A stretch of 64,000 bases of DNA from AP-15 sp963846635 (GTDB lineage: Bacteria; Pseudomonadota; Alphaproteobacteria; ATCC43930; CGMCC-115725), in the NCBI GenBank assembly GCA_963846635.1, contig CAWJXM010000015.1, positions 1 to 64,000 of the forward strand, written 5' to 3'. The notes below the pieces were generated by a model. The model saw only the letters and a program-made list of their open reading frames with translations, made no database searches and was not told where the DNA came from. Positions 35,818 through 44,428 of this stretch are shown here, in pieces. A program made the position numbers and the translations under genes. Within the stretch, counting starts at the first letter, position 1. Every line of letters starts with the position of its first letter.

Positions 35818-37532
35818 GATACTGTCGGCGAATTCAGGCGGTCCTTCAGCATGGGGGTGATCCATGAGCCTGCATCCAGAGCCGATTGGCGAGATCCCGG
35901 CCGAGACCGCGCGAGTGGCCCGTGCGGCGTTTCCCGGCGGCACCGTCATAACGCGGCTGCGTGATGAATTCGCCAGCCTTTACGAGGATGCCGACTTCCG
36001 CACGCTGTATCCCGTCCGAGGTCGGCCCGGCCTTGCGCCATGGCGTTTGGCGCTGGTCACGGTCTTTCAGTTTCTGGAGCATCTCAGTGACCGGCAAGCC
36101 GCCGATGCGGTGCGCGGCCGGATTGACTGGAAGTATGCGTTGGGGCTCGAACTGACCGACCCTGGTTTCCACTTCAGCGTGCTGGCGGAGTTCCGCGCCC
36201 GCCTTGTCGCGGGCAAGGCGGAGCATCTGTTGCTGGACAGGATGCTGGAGCGCTTCAAGGCGCGCGGTCTGATCAGGGCGCGAGGCAAGCAGCGTACGGA
36301 CAGCACACATATCCTGGCTGCGGTGCATGATCTGCACCTGCTCGAACTGGTTGCCGAGACGTTGCGCGCCACCTTGGACGACCTCGCCGCGACTGTGCCG
36401 GACTGGCTGCGTCAGATCGCCCAGCCCGTCTGGTTCAAGCGCTACGGGCGCCGGATCGAGGATTATCGCCTGCCCAAGCGGCGGGAAGAGCGCGAAGCCC
36501 TTGCCATCGAAATCGGGCTGGACGGCTTCACCTTGCTGGACGCCTTGGAGGTGCCGAATGCACCGGCCGTGGCGCGCCAGCAGCCGATGGTTGGGACGCT
36601 GCGGGATGTGTGGCGGATCCATTACGCCCGCGAGGGGAACGGGCCACCGCGCTGGCGGGCGGGAGCGGAACTGCCGCCCGTGGGCGAGCGGCTGCAATCC
36701 CCCTATGATCCGGAGGCGCATTACAGCACGAAACGGCAGACGGAATGGTCGGGCTACAAGGTGCACGTGACCGAAACCTGCGACGAGAATGCCGCACACC
36801 TGGTTACACATGTCATGACCTGCCCGGCGATGCAGCCGGACATGGCGAGCACGGCGGACATTCACAAATGCCTGGCCGACAAGGGGCTGCTGCCGGCCGA
36901 GCACTTCGTGGACGCAGGCTATGTCGACGCGGCGCTGCTGGTGAGCAGCCAACGTGACCACGGCGTCTCCTTGGAGGGGCCAGTCCGGGCAGTAGCGAAG
37001 CGGCAGAACGAGGCGGAACAGGCCTATGAGCAGCGCCACTTTGCGATCGATTGGGAGCGCGAACAGGTCACCTGCCCGCAGGGCAAGACATCGGTGACCT
37101 GGCGCCGCGGCTTGGACGGCGCCGGCGCCGCGCGCATTTGCGCGGTGTTCAGCCGCACCGACTGCGGCACCTGCGCCGTGCGCGCCTTATGCACCCCGGC
37201 CAAGGAAGCGCGCCGCTCCGTCTACTTCCACCCGCGTCCGGAATACGAGGCGCTGAACAGGGCGCGGGCACGGATGGATGACCCGGTCTGGAAGGAACGT
37301 TACCACGTGCGTGCCGGCGTCGAAGGCACCTTGTCACAGGGCGTGCGCGCATTCGGCATGCGCCAAAGCCGTTACATCGGCCTTGCCAAGACCGGGTTGC
37401 AACAGGTGTGTACCGCCGCCGCGCTGAACGCCGCGCGCATTGTGCATTGGCTGGCCGGAACGCCGCGCGCCAAGACACGCGTGACCCGCTTCGCCGCCCT
37501 GGCTCAGGCCGCCTGAATTCGCCGACAGTATC
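35818..37532 (+). mobile_element. IS1182-family element inside IS3
   Basis: A 1715-bp element with perfect terminal inverted repeats of at least 24 bp starting GATACTGTCGGCGAATTC. A 7-bp target duplication TCACCTA (35811-35817 and 37533-37539) flanks it. The insertion point is defined exactly by the restored IS3 reading frame. Confidence 0.95.
35864..37516 (+). CDS. IS1182-family transposase, intact
   Basis: A 550-residue DDE transposase. The N-terminal DUF772 region has LYPVRGRPGLAPWRLALVTV and FQFLEHLSDRQAADAV. The first Asp is in GKQRTDSTHILAAV, the second in EHFVDAGYVDAALL. The C-terminal DDE_6 part has RTDCGTCAVRALCT with paired Cys and the RAGVEGTLSQGVRAFGMRQS region with the E. The complete frame fills the element and looks active. 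Confidence 0.9.
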   Translation: MSLHPEPIGEIPAETARVARAAFPGGTVITRLRDEFASLYEDADFRTLYPVRGRPGLAPWRLALVTVFQFLEHLSDRQAADAVRGRIDWKYALGLELTDPGFHFSVLAEFRARLVAGKAEHLLLDRMLERFKARGLIRARGKQRTDSTHILAAVHDLHLLELVAETLRATLDDLAATVPDWLRQIAQPVWFKRYGRRIEDYRLPKRREEREALAIEIGLDGFTLLDALEVPNAPAVARQQPMVGTLRDVWRIHYAREGNGPPRWRAGAELPPVGERLQSPYDPEAHYSTKRQTEWSGYKVHVTETCDENAAHLVTHVMTCPAMQPDMASTADIHKCLADKGLLPAEHFVDAGYVDAALLVSSQRDHGVSLEGPVRAVAKRQNEAEQAYEQRHFAIDWEREQVTCPQGKTSVTWRRGLDGAGAARICAVFSRTDCGTCAVRALCTPAKEARRSVYFHPRPEYEALNRARARMDDPVWKERYHVRAGVEGTLSQGVRAFGMRQSRYIGLAKTGLQQVCTAAALNAARIVHWLAGTPRAKTRVTRFAALAQAA

Positions 37533-37710
37533 TCACCTATATCCCGACCGGCGAAGGCTGGCTCTACCTGGCCGTGGTCCTCGATCTGTTCACTCGAAAG
37601 GTGGTCGGCTGGGCGATGCGCGAGCATATGCGCGCCGAACTCACCATCGCCCCGCTCACCATGGCAATCCAACGGCGGCGCCCGGGAGCGGGTCTGATCC
37701 ATCATTCGGA

Positions 37711-37998
37711 TAGTAAATGGATTGGGGTCAGTTCCCGGGCGGCCTGACCCTCACAGCGATGGACCGCTTGGTTAAGCTGACGCCGCAAGGTGTCTCGGCG
37801 CGGCCTGACCCGCATTCTGATCGACCAGCCGTGTCCTTCCTCGGAACTGTCGACTGCCCGGGAACGCCCTGCGGTGAGGTTTTGCCTCGCCGGTGCCTGT
37901 GACCCAAGAAGGGCCTGACCGTTCGGTCACGTTACTGTCCTGTCCATGCAGTCGGTCTTGGCGAAGCCGTCGATCACGGTCAAACCGGGAGGCTCGTC
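37711..37998 (+). ncRNA. Candidate IS110 bridge RNA region
   Basis: This non-coding left end lies between the element boundary and the transposase ATG. IS110-group elements are known to express a structured guide RNA from this position. The stretch has several short GC-rich inverted repeats and small blocks similar to the target flanks (CATTCTGATC versus CATTCGGACC; CTGCGGTG versus CCGCGGTG). The assignment is positional; the fold was not computed. Confidence 0.3.
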
Positions 37999-39077
37999 AT
38001 GGATGCGCAAGAAGGAGCAGTTCGCCACATTGTCGGGGGGTCGACACCCACAAGGACCTGCACGTCGCGGCGGTAGTCGACGAGCAGGACCGTGTGCTGG
38101 GGACGCGATCCTTCGCCAGCACCCGCCAGGGTTATCGGCAGATGCTCGCCTGGATGCGCTGCTTCGGTCAGATCCAGCGCGTCGGCGTCGAGTCGACTGG
38201 CAGCTATGGCGCCGGGCTGCTGCGCTTCCTGCAGCAGGCCGGGATCGCGGTGCTCGAGGTCACCACGCCCGACAGGCAGGATCGGCGTCGGCGCGGCAAG
38301 AACGACAACTTCGACGCCCAGAATGCGGCACATGCGGCTTTTGCGGGCATCCGAACCGTGACGCCCAAAAGCCGGGACGGAATGATCGAGGCATTGCGTG
38401 TCTTGAGTGCTTGCCGAAAGACCGCAGTGGCGGCGCGGCGCATCGCCCTGCAGATGATCCAGAACACCATCGTATGCGCGCCGGAGAGTTTGCGAGAGGG
38501 GCTGCGCCGCATGACCCGCATGCAGCTCGTGCGAACGCTGGCGGCCTGGCGACCGGACTTGACGGCCTATCGCGATGTCGAGGTCGCCTACCGGATCAGC
38601 CTGAAGTCCCTGGCCCGCCGCTATCTCGAGCTGCACGACGAAATCGCCGACCTGGATGCAATGATCGCGGCCATCGTCGACGAGTTGGCGCCCAACCTGG
38701 TGGCGCGGAACTCCATCGGACATGTGGGCGCCGCACAGCTGCTCCTCACGGCCGGCGATAATCCGGAGCGGCTGCGCTCGGAAGCCGGCTTCGCGGCGCT
38801 GTGCGGGGTCAGCCCCGTGCCCGCCTCGTCGGGAAAAACGGCTCGCCATCGGCTGAACCGGGGCGGCGACCGAGCTGCCAATAGCGCGCTGCACATTATC
38901 GCCATCGGCCGGCTGAGGACCGATGCTCGAACTCAGGCATACGTGGCTAAGCGCATCGGCGAGGGCCATTCTAAGATGGAGGCGATCCGCTGCCTCAAAC
39001 GCTACATCGCGCGTGAGGTGTTCATACTCATCAAGCAGCGCCAGAGGGAGATTAACCAGACCCGTATCGCCACTTGA
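37999..39077 (+). pseudogene. IS110-family transposase with an early frameshift
   Basis: From ATG 37999 the frame reads MDAQEGAVRHIVGG and must then gain one base in the G6 run at about 38035-38040 to continue as VDTHKDLHVAAVVDEQ (RuvC first D). The rest is intact: VESTGSYGAGLLRF (E), GKNDNFDAQNA (DxxD), and the Tnp20 domain with HVGAAQLLLTAGDNPERLRS, AALCGVSPVPASSGK and RGGDRAANSALH. A homopolymer sequencing error would explain it equally well. Confidence 0.8.
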
Positions 39078-39538
39078 CAAACAGAAGGGCATCCGCGGTG
39101 TGCAGTACGCTGCCGGCGACTACCGCAAGATCCTGCAGACTGCCACCATCACGCAATCGATGAGCCGCAAGGGAAACTGCTGGGACAATGCGCCGATGGA
39201 GAGTTTCTTCGGCACCCTGAAAACCGAACTCGTCCACCAACGCGAATACCCAGATCGGCACGCCGCGCGGCGCGACCTGTTCGCTTACATCGAAGGTTAT
39301 TACAATCGGCGGCGGATCCACTCCGCCATTGGCTACATCACCCCAGAGCAGGCAGATCGGAAATCCGCATAACCCGGTGTCCACTTTTCCGGGGGAAGGT
39401 CACATGACAGTCAACCGGGCAAGCTAGACATGCACGCTCGTTGCATCGCCGAAATCGCTCTCAAAAAAACGAAGCAGACTGTGTGAGAAGTCGGGCTGAG
39501 CAGGTTCCAGCATGGCGTCGCACGCAGTAGAATCTGGC

Positions 39539-39634
39539 ATGACGTACATCACTGGTCACGACCGCTCGCAGCTGCTGCTTTTGCCGGAGGCAGTGGATGA
39601 CTATGTCGGTTTGGACAACCCGGTGCGTGCTTGT
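39539..39634 (+). pseudogene. IS1182-type transposase N-terminal remnant
   Basis: MTYITGHDRSQLLLLPEAVD followed by DYVGLDNPVR matches the start of a different IS1182-family transposase; similarity stops there. It is not derived from the element at 35818. No inverted repeats were delimited. The region 39403-39538 contains nothing else recognised. Confidence 0.65.
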
Positions 39635-39701
39635 GGAAAATGCCAATGCCTAAAAAAAACAGTAGTTGAATGCCCGAGCGGCGCACCGGTTTTGGTATAG
39701 C

Positions 39702-40082
39702 TCACAAAATTTCGGAGCTTGTCCTGACGCCAAGGACATGGGCAATGGTGCCCAACACTGCGGCCGTCTTGAACGGCTTGTGCAGATACGCAGCGTAGCC
39801 GGTACATTTTGTGGCGACCACATCCTCCCCAAGCGAACTTATCATGATGACGGGGATCTGCCGGTAAGTGGGCTCCGCCGCCATCGCGGCCAGCATCGCG
39901 GCACCACCGAGGATCGGCATCATGAAGTCCAGGAGGACCACGTTCGGTGTTTCCGCTGCCAACCTTTCGAGGCCCTGCTTGCCGTTGCACGCGGTAAGAA
40001 CCTGATAACCCGCGTCGGTGAGGATGGTCTCTAATACGTCGACGATGCCGAACTCATCGTCGACCACGAGCACCGTTGCCAT
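39702..40082 (-). CDS. Response regulator (receiver domain only)
   Basis: A 126-residue single-domain receiver. Asp8/Asp9 (VVDDE) bind Mg2+, Asp52 in VVLLDFMMP is the phosphoacceptor, Ser82-Ser83 occupy the switch Thr/Ser position, and Lys102 (YLHKPF) is the conserved Lys. No output domain follows, so it would act by protein-protein interaction, perhaps on the KaiC-like protein or kinase encoded just upstream. Its start follows the KaiC-like gene's stop by two bases, so it is the third gene of the operon. Confidence 0.9.
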   Translation of the reverse strand: MATVLVVDDEFGIVDVLETILTDAGYQVLTACNGKQGLERLAAETPNVVLLDFMMPILGGAAMLAAMAAEPTYRQIPVIMISSLGEDVVATKCTGYAAYLHKPFKTAAVLGTIAHVLGVRTSSEIL

Positions 40083-40084
40083 GA

Positions 40085-41599
40085 TTATGTTCCAGGCGGG
40101 TGCGGCGCCGCCTTGTCTGCGGTCTGTTCTCCGCCCGTTAGTTGCGGGAATCCGCTCAGGATCGCCTCAGCGCTGTCAAACGTATGTGCGAGTTTGAAGC
40201 CGCCCGCCGTGATGCGGAACTCTCGCAGCGACAAGTCAAAGTCGCTGTCCCGCATCTTGACAACGGAAATCAGCCGACGGAGTTGCGACCTAATCTCGAC
40301 GTACCGCAACAGGATCAGGCTTTCAGCGATTGTCGATAGGCCGATTGTCGGCGCCTCGATCGTTCCACCGATCAGATTTCGTGTCTCGGCCGTGTAGATC
40401 GTGGTCACGTTGAGCACGCGCAGCTCATTCGCCAGCGCTGTCAGGAAACGGCCGATCCGATACGGTCGATCGGCGGCAATCTCTTGGAACCCGAGGAGTC
40501 CATCGATGACCAGCCGCTTCACAAGCCTCTGCCGTGCCGCATCGATGAGGCGATTGCCCAGCGCATCGAGAATGTCCTCGGTCGGCGGGTTCCAGAGAAT
40601 CTCCAAATGGCCTTGTTCGATTAGGCCATCGAGCTTGATGCCGATGCTGGCCGCCTTCACCCGCAGGCGCAGCGGCGTCTCGTAAAAGCCGAAAAAAAGA
40701 CCGGGTTCCTGGGCGGACGATTGCGAGAGAAAATGTAGGCTGAGGCTCGTCTTTCCCGAACCCGAGGCGCCGAGCACGAGCGTTGTGGTACCGCGCGGGA
40801 TACCGCCCCCCAACATCTTGTCGAACTGCTCGATGCCGGTGGCGCAACGCTCGTCGGGCCACTGGTCATCGCCCGACGGGCGGGCGAGCAGCGCTTCAAT
40901 TCGGGGGTAGACGACGATGCCCGAATCCGTGATCCGGAACGAATGCCGCCCGCGTAATGCATCGGTGCCGCGAAGCTTGTGCACTTCAATTTCACGCTCG
41001 GCTTGGGTGCCGAACAGCACATCGCACAGCTCGATGAGCCCGTCGACCATCGTGTGCTCGGGGTGATAGGTGTCGCGACGACCATTTGTCAGTAGCAGCG
41101 CCGTGCAACCTTCAATCGCCATATGGGCCTGAAGCTCGTGGATGAACTTCTTGAAATCACGCTCTGATTCACTCGACTCTTCGGTGGCGATCAGACCGTC
41201 GAGAACCAGTAGCGTCGCATCATGCGCCCGAACCTCGTGTCGCAATAAATTGATAAATCCCTTGAGACCGTCTTCCTCGAGGACACGGAGGCCGTTCACG
41301 TAGTAAAGATCATCGGGTATGCAGGTCGGATCAAAGAACGACATCATCTGCATGTGCTGCAGCATGCGATCGTGCGTTTCCGCCAGAAGAGTGACGTAGA
41401 CTGCACGATGTCCGGCGGCGACATGATTGAAACAGAACTGATTTCCGAGCACCGTCTTGCCAGTCCCCGGCTCGCCGCGCAGGATGTAAATACCTGATTT
41501 GAGAAGGCCTCCTCGCAAAATGGTGTCAAGGCCTGGGATGCCGGTCGGCACGCGCTCCAGCGGCGACTGCCCGCCGGCATTGGGTGGATTGGTAGCCAT
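40085..41599 (-). CDS. KaiC-like two-domain RecA ATPase
   Basis: A 504-residue protein with tandem KaiC domains. The first has Walker A GEPGTGKT (42-49), a catalytic Glu in LAETHDR (Glu74) and Walker B LLVLDG (Asp134). The second has Walker A GASGSGKT (277-284), FYETP (Glu307) and LVIDG. Near the C-terminus, GLSTIAESLILLRYVEIR preserves Ser422-Thr423, aligned with the autophosphorylated Ser-Thr pair of cyanobacterial KaiC, and VVKMRDSDFD matches the KaiC KMRGS segment. No kaiA or kaiB is nearby. It lies between a histidine kinase (11 bases upstream) and a response regulator (2 bases downstream). Confidence 0.9.
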   Translation of the reverse strand: MATNPPNAGGQSPLERVPTGIPGLDTILRGGLLKSGIYILRGEPGTGKTVLGNQFCFNHVAAGHRAVYVTLLAETHDRMLQHMQMMSFFDPTCIPDDLYYVNGLRVLEEDGLKGFINLLRHEVRAHDATLLVLDGLIATEESSESERDFKKFIHELQAHMAIEGCTALLLTNGRRDTYHPEHTMVDGLIELCDVLFGTQAEREIEVHKLRGTDALRGRHSFRITDSGIVVYPRIEALLARPSGDDQWPDERCATGIEQFDKMLGGGIPRGTTTLVLGASGSGKTSLSLHFLSQSSAQEPGLFFGFYETPLRLRVKAASIGIKLDGLIEQGHLEILWNPPTEDILDALGNRLIDAARQRLVKRLVIDGLLGFQEIAADRPYRIGRFLTALANELRVLNVTTIYTAETRNLIGGTIEAPTIGLSTIAESLILLRYVEIRSQLRRLISVVKMRDSDFDLSLREFRITAGGFKLAHTFDSAEAILSGFPQLTGGEQTADKAAPHPPGT

Positions 41600-41610
41600 C
41601 GGCGCCCCCC

Positions 41611-42432
41611 TTACCTTGGCAAAACCGGAAGGGTCACAGTGAAAGTCGATCCTTCGGCAGGACGGCTCGTCACATGGATCTCGCCATGCATGGTACGCAC
41701 AAGCTGCCGGACAATCCAAAGGCCAATGCCGAAACCACCATGCTCACGCCGGGTCACAGCGCGCTCGAAGGCATCGAAGATGCGAGCCTGGTCTTCCTCC
41801 GAGATGCCGATCCCGTGATCCCGAACACGCAATTGCGCCTCGGTGCCGTTACGAACCAGCGAGACCTCTATCGGCTCGCCGGCACCGTACTTGACCGCAT
41901 TTGACAGCAGATTATCGGCGATTTGCTCGACCGCCAGCTGATCGAGCAGCCCGGATATGTTGCCCTCGATGCTCGGCTTGAGGCGGCAACCAGACCGCTC
42001 GGCGTAGGCCTGGTGCCGTTGCACGGCTCGCCGCGCGATGTCGGAGAGATCGACAACCGAGAGTTCGGCGTGAAGTTTTCCCGCGGTAATCCGCGAAACG
42101 TCGAGAAGCGTTGTCGCGCGCTTGATATATTCGGCCATCAGGCCGGCCAAGTGCTCCAACGAGACGATCATCGCGTCTGGGCACCCACTTTCCGGGCGCC
42201 TGGCGACCGACAATAGATGTTCAGCATATCCGAGGATCGGGGTCATCGGATTGCGCAGCTCGTGCGCGGCAGTTGCTATGAATGCGTCGCGCGCATCCAC
42301 CACCTGGGTCAGCTCAGCGACAACACGCGCGTGTTGGCTCCGCGGGACCGCGGGGCCGCCCCGGTGGGCGAACTCGCTGCGCGATCTCCGAATTTTGGTG
42401 GCGAGTACCGGCGGTCCGCCGTCCATTTTCAT
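41611..42432 (-). CDS. Sensor histidine kinase without recognisable sensor domain
   Basis: A 273-residue kinase. The HisKA dimerisation domain has FIATAAHELRNPMTPI with phospho-accepting His57. The HATPase domain has the N box (Asn174, Asn178 in ADNLLSNAVKYG), the G1 box DHGIGI (205-210) and the G2 box GGFGIGLWI (232-240). No transmembrane segment or PAS domain precedes it. Directly upstream another frame encodes a coiled coil (see findings), so the gene may have been longer. It is the first gene of the kinase-KaiC-receiver operon and probably phosphorylates the receiver protein. Confidence 0.85.
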   Translation of the reverse strand: MKMDGGPPVLATKIRRSRSEFAHRGGPAVPRSQHARVVAELTQVVDARDAFIATAAHELRNPMTPILGYAEHLLSVARRPESGCPDAMIVSLEHLAGLMAEYIKRATTLLDVSRITAGKLHAELSVVDLSDIARRAVQRHQAYAERSGCRLKPSIEGNISGLLDQLAVEQIADNLLSNAVKYGAGEPIEVSLVRNGTEAQLRVRDHGIGISEEDQARIFDAFERAVTRREHGGFGIGLWIVRQLVRTMHGEIHVTSRPAEGSTFTVTLPVLPR

Positions 42433-42833
42433 TTTCGATCTGACGGAGACGCCGTTCTGCCAGCTGCTCTTCCAGTCGATCGAAGGGCGGCTTGGCGTAC
42501 CGATCGATCAGCTGGCGATGACAACACCGCCAACTCGGTCACCGGCGATGCTGCGATGCGGTATTGCTGCCTAGACATAGTCGCTTCGCCCCCTCCCGAC
42601 ATACCCGTTAACGGTAGGTCAGCAGACTGTCGCAGGTGGCGTCAAAAAAACGTCTGTTCTATCAGTGGGTACGCCACCGCGCTGCTCTCGGGCCAACACC
42701 ATTTGTTTTGCTCTCACCAGCGGCAGGGCGGGCTCCACGCCCTTGGCCAACGCAGAAACCCCGGTAGCCGTCGGAGTTTCCAGAATCGGCGTTATTCGGT
42801 GGACACCATCCCAATGTTCGGAGGGCGGCTTCC
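42433..42833. other. Upstream region of the kinase operon
   Basis: No complete gene was seen. On the minus strand, 42430-42500 encodes an amphipathic coiled-coil-like peptide (DRLEEQLAERRLRQIENENG) in a frame shifted by one from the kinase ATG. The rest shows no recognised feature. Confidence 0.4.
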
Positions 42834-43168
42834 ATGTTCTTTGATCCCCCGCCCTTTTCGCATAGCCGGATCGAAATCCTCGACCGTGCCGGGCGGCCCA
42901 TGGTGATCATTGTCGGGCCCGATGGGACACCCTTTTCCGCATGGCAGCGCTTTGTTGAGGCGCATCGGTTCGGCATCGGTTCGCAAAGGTCCTATGCGCG
43001 CTCACTTGGACTGTTCATTGATTTCATCACGACGAACAGCGATGCTTTTCTCCCTCAGACAGAACGGCATCGCATGTTTCAAGCCTTCGCCGATGCTCTG
43101 GTCTTGGGAACCGTCGAGGAGGGTACAGATCCCTCTGGCCTTTGGTGGTTTCCGCATTCGGCCCGCGC
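42834..43168 (+). pseudogene. Site-specific recombinase, N-terminal fragment cut by IS5
   Basis: About 111 codons from ATG 42834, including GSQRSYARSLGLFIDFITTN, a SAM-like core-binding helix pair typical of plasmid- or element-borne tyrosine recombinases. The frame runs into IS5 copy 2 at about 43169 and no catalytic domain remains beyond it. A different recombinase is truncated by the other IS5 copy at 18785. Confidence 0.65.
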
Positions 43169-44277
43169 GACCGTGTTGCATGGATGGGGCGTGCAAACGC
43201 GGTGACGCCAATCTCATCTGGGTTTATGCGATCCGGACATAGTTCGGGCGTCCGAATTCCAGCATCCGGTTCAAGGCGGCAGCAGCGATGGCGACTTCCG
43301 TGGCCTCGGTCTCGTCAGTACGCGATCGAAGGGCATCGCCGATCACGCGTTTGTATCGACCGATTGCGACCTCGACCTTGGCCCGCAGATTGTAGCCACT
43401 CGCCTTTTGCCAGCCCATCCGACCGCGCTCGACGATCTCCTGGATGTGTCGGTCCCGCGGTGTCGGAGCGGTCGCGGCAGACGGACCCGGGACTGCGGTT
43501 GCGCGCGGCGGCACGATGACGGCGGCATCCGGATGACGCTCGGCGACCGTCTCGTAAACGCGGTCCTGATCGTATGCACCGTCAGCCGTGAAGGACACCA
43601 GGGGACTGGTGAGCTGATCGAGCAGCGCGCCCGACCGCGCGGCATCGTCGCTCTCTTTCCTGGTCAGCTCGATCGCGACGATTTCACCGCTCTCGGCATC
43701 GACGCCGATATGCAGCTTAGGCCAGGATCGGCGGCGGGACATGCCGTGCTTTTCAACCAGCCATTCACCGGCTCCACCGAGCTTCAGACCGGTGCTGTCT
43801 ACGAGCAAATGCAGCGGGCCGGTACCAGACCGGCGGAGCGGTGGCATTTCCAGCGTCTTGCTGCGGCGGCTCATTGTCGAGTGATCCGGCACGGTAAGAG
43901 CGAGCCCGAGCCGTTCGACAACGGAGCCGATGAGCCCTTCGCTCTGCCGCAATGCGAGACCGAAGACCGCGCGCATCGTCAGCGCCGTGGTGATCGCCAG
44001 GGTCGAATAATGCGGTTGCCCGCCGGGCGTGGTTCGCGGTTCCGCCCGCCACGCCGCGATGGCCGCATCGGTGAACCAGACGGTCAGACTGCCGCGCCGC
44101 CGCAATGCTGCGTCGTACTCCGGCCGGTTCGTGACCCGATACCGAGGTCTCGGAATATGATGACGGTGTTCGGCATGGTGTTTGAACGGCACGGCAGAGA
44201 GTTTCCGGTTGTCAACGGCGCCAGCCTGGTCCGGTCAGGCCCTCCGCGGCAACCCAGCCGATCCCTGCAACAACGTC
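43169..44277 (-). mobile_element. IS5-family element, copy 2
   Basis: An 1109-bp segment nearly identical to 18785-19893 with only a few substitutions, including the same imperfect terminal repeats. It is inserted in a recombinase gene. No clear target duplication was seen. Confidence 0.85.
43224..44192 (-). CDS. IS5-family transposase, intact (copy 2)
   Basis: A 322-residue product that differs from the one at 18840-19808 by about one residue (KVEVAIG versus KVEAAIG). All catalytic motifs are kept: LLVDSTGLKLGG, SFTADGAYD and the C-terminal KVE region. The element is a recent duplicate. Confidence 0.9.
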   Translation of the reverse strand: MPFKHHAEHRHHIPRPRYRVTNRPEYDAALRRRGSLTVWFTDAAIAAWRAEPRTTPGGQPHYSTLAITTALTMRAVFGLALRQSEGLIGSVVERLGLALTVPDHSTMSRRSKTLEMPPLRRSGTGPLHLLVDSTGLKLGGAGEWLVEKHGMSRRRSWPKLHIGVDAESGEIVAIELTRKESDDAARSGALLDQLTSPLVSFTADGAYDQDRVYETVAERHPDAAVIVPPRATAVPGPSAATAPTPRDRHIQEIVERGRMGWQKASGYNLRAKVEVAIGRYKRVIGDALRSRTDETEATEVAIAAAALNRMLEFGRPNYVRIA

Positions 44278-44384
44278 GCACCAGGCATCTTCACTGCCAG
44301 TCGTCAGAGTGTCAGCCTGAACCCATCGGCCCCAACCTTTCCTTAGCGTCACTTTTGGCACGAAGGTTACGACAAGACCAATAA

Positions 44385-44411
44385 GGTGCCGCCGCAATGA
44401 GCGGCGGCACC
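44385..44411 (-). terminator. Terminator of the DUF1800-DUF1501-NHL operon
   Basis: A perfect 11-bp stem (GGTGCCGCCGC and complement) with a 5-base loop begins 17 bases after the NHL stop codon on the minus strand. A moderately T-rich TTATTGGTC follows. It is a good intrinsic terminator candidate. Confidence 0.75.
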
Positions 44412-44428
44412 GAGCATCGTGAGGGTTT

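Larger units (their letters stand above)
37711..39092 (+). mobile_element. IS110-family element inside IS3
   Basis: A 1382-bp insertion defined by restoring the IS3 orfB frame between HHSD and RGVQY. No inverted repeats or target duplication were found, as expected for IS110. A 288-base non-coding region precedes the transposase, the place where IS110-group elements carry a bridge RNA. Confidence 0.85.
35408..39372 (+). pseudogene. IS3 orfB (DDE transposase), interrupted twice
   Basis: From ATG 35408, MKFRLIEDHRGVWPVRVMCD leads to an in-frame TAG after LRAEG, where relatives have Gln, then TVSRKRVERMMRQHGI and DRPDQSWLADIT (first D). IS1182 is inserted next. The frame resumes at 37533 with TYIPTGEGWLYLAVVLDLFT and ends at GLIHHSD (second D). 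IS110 is inserted there. The last part, RGVQYAAGDYRK...SRKGNCWDNAPMESFFGTLK (E), runs from 39093 to the stop at 39372. Confidence 0.85.
35039..39402 (+). mobile_element. IS3-family element carrying nested IS1182 and IS110
   Basis: Terminal repeats match: TGAGCCTCCCCCGCATTGG at 35039 and, read inward from 39402, TGACCTTCCCCCGGAAAAG, both followed by GTGGACA. Removing 35818-37539 (IS1182 plus one target copy) and 37711-39092 (IS110) leaves a normal IS3 of about 1.26 kb with orfA and orfB. Confidence 0.9.

Noticed and set aside
35846..37039. A 397-codon minus-strand frame in IS1182
   Set aside because: Antisense to the intact IS1182 transposase, with composition typical of an opposite-strand shadow.
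37980..39092. A 370-codon minus-strand frame
   Set aside because: Antisense to the IS110 transposase nested in IS3.
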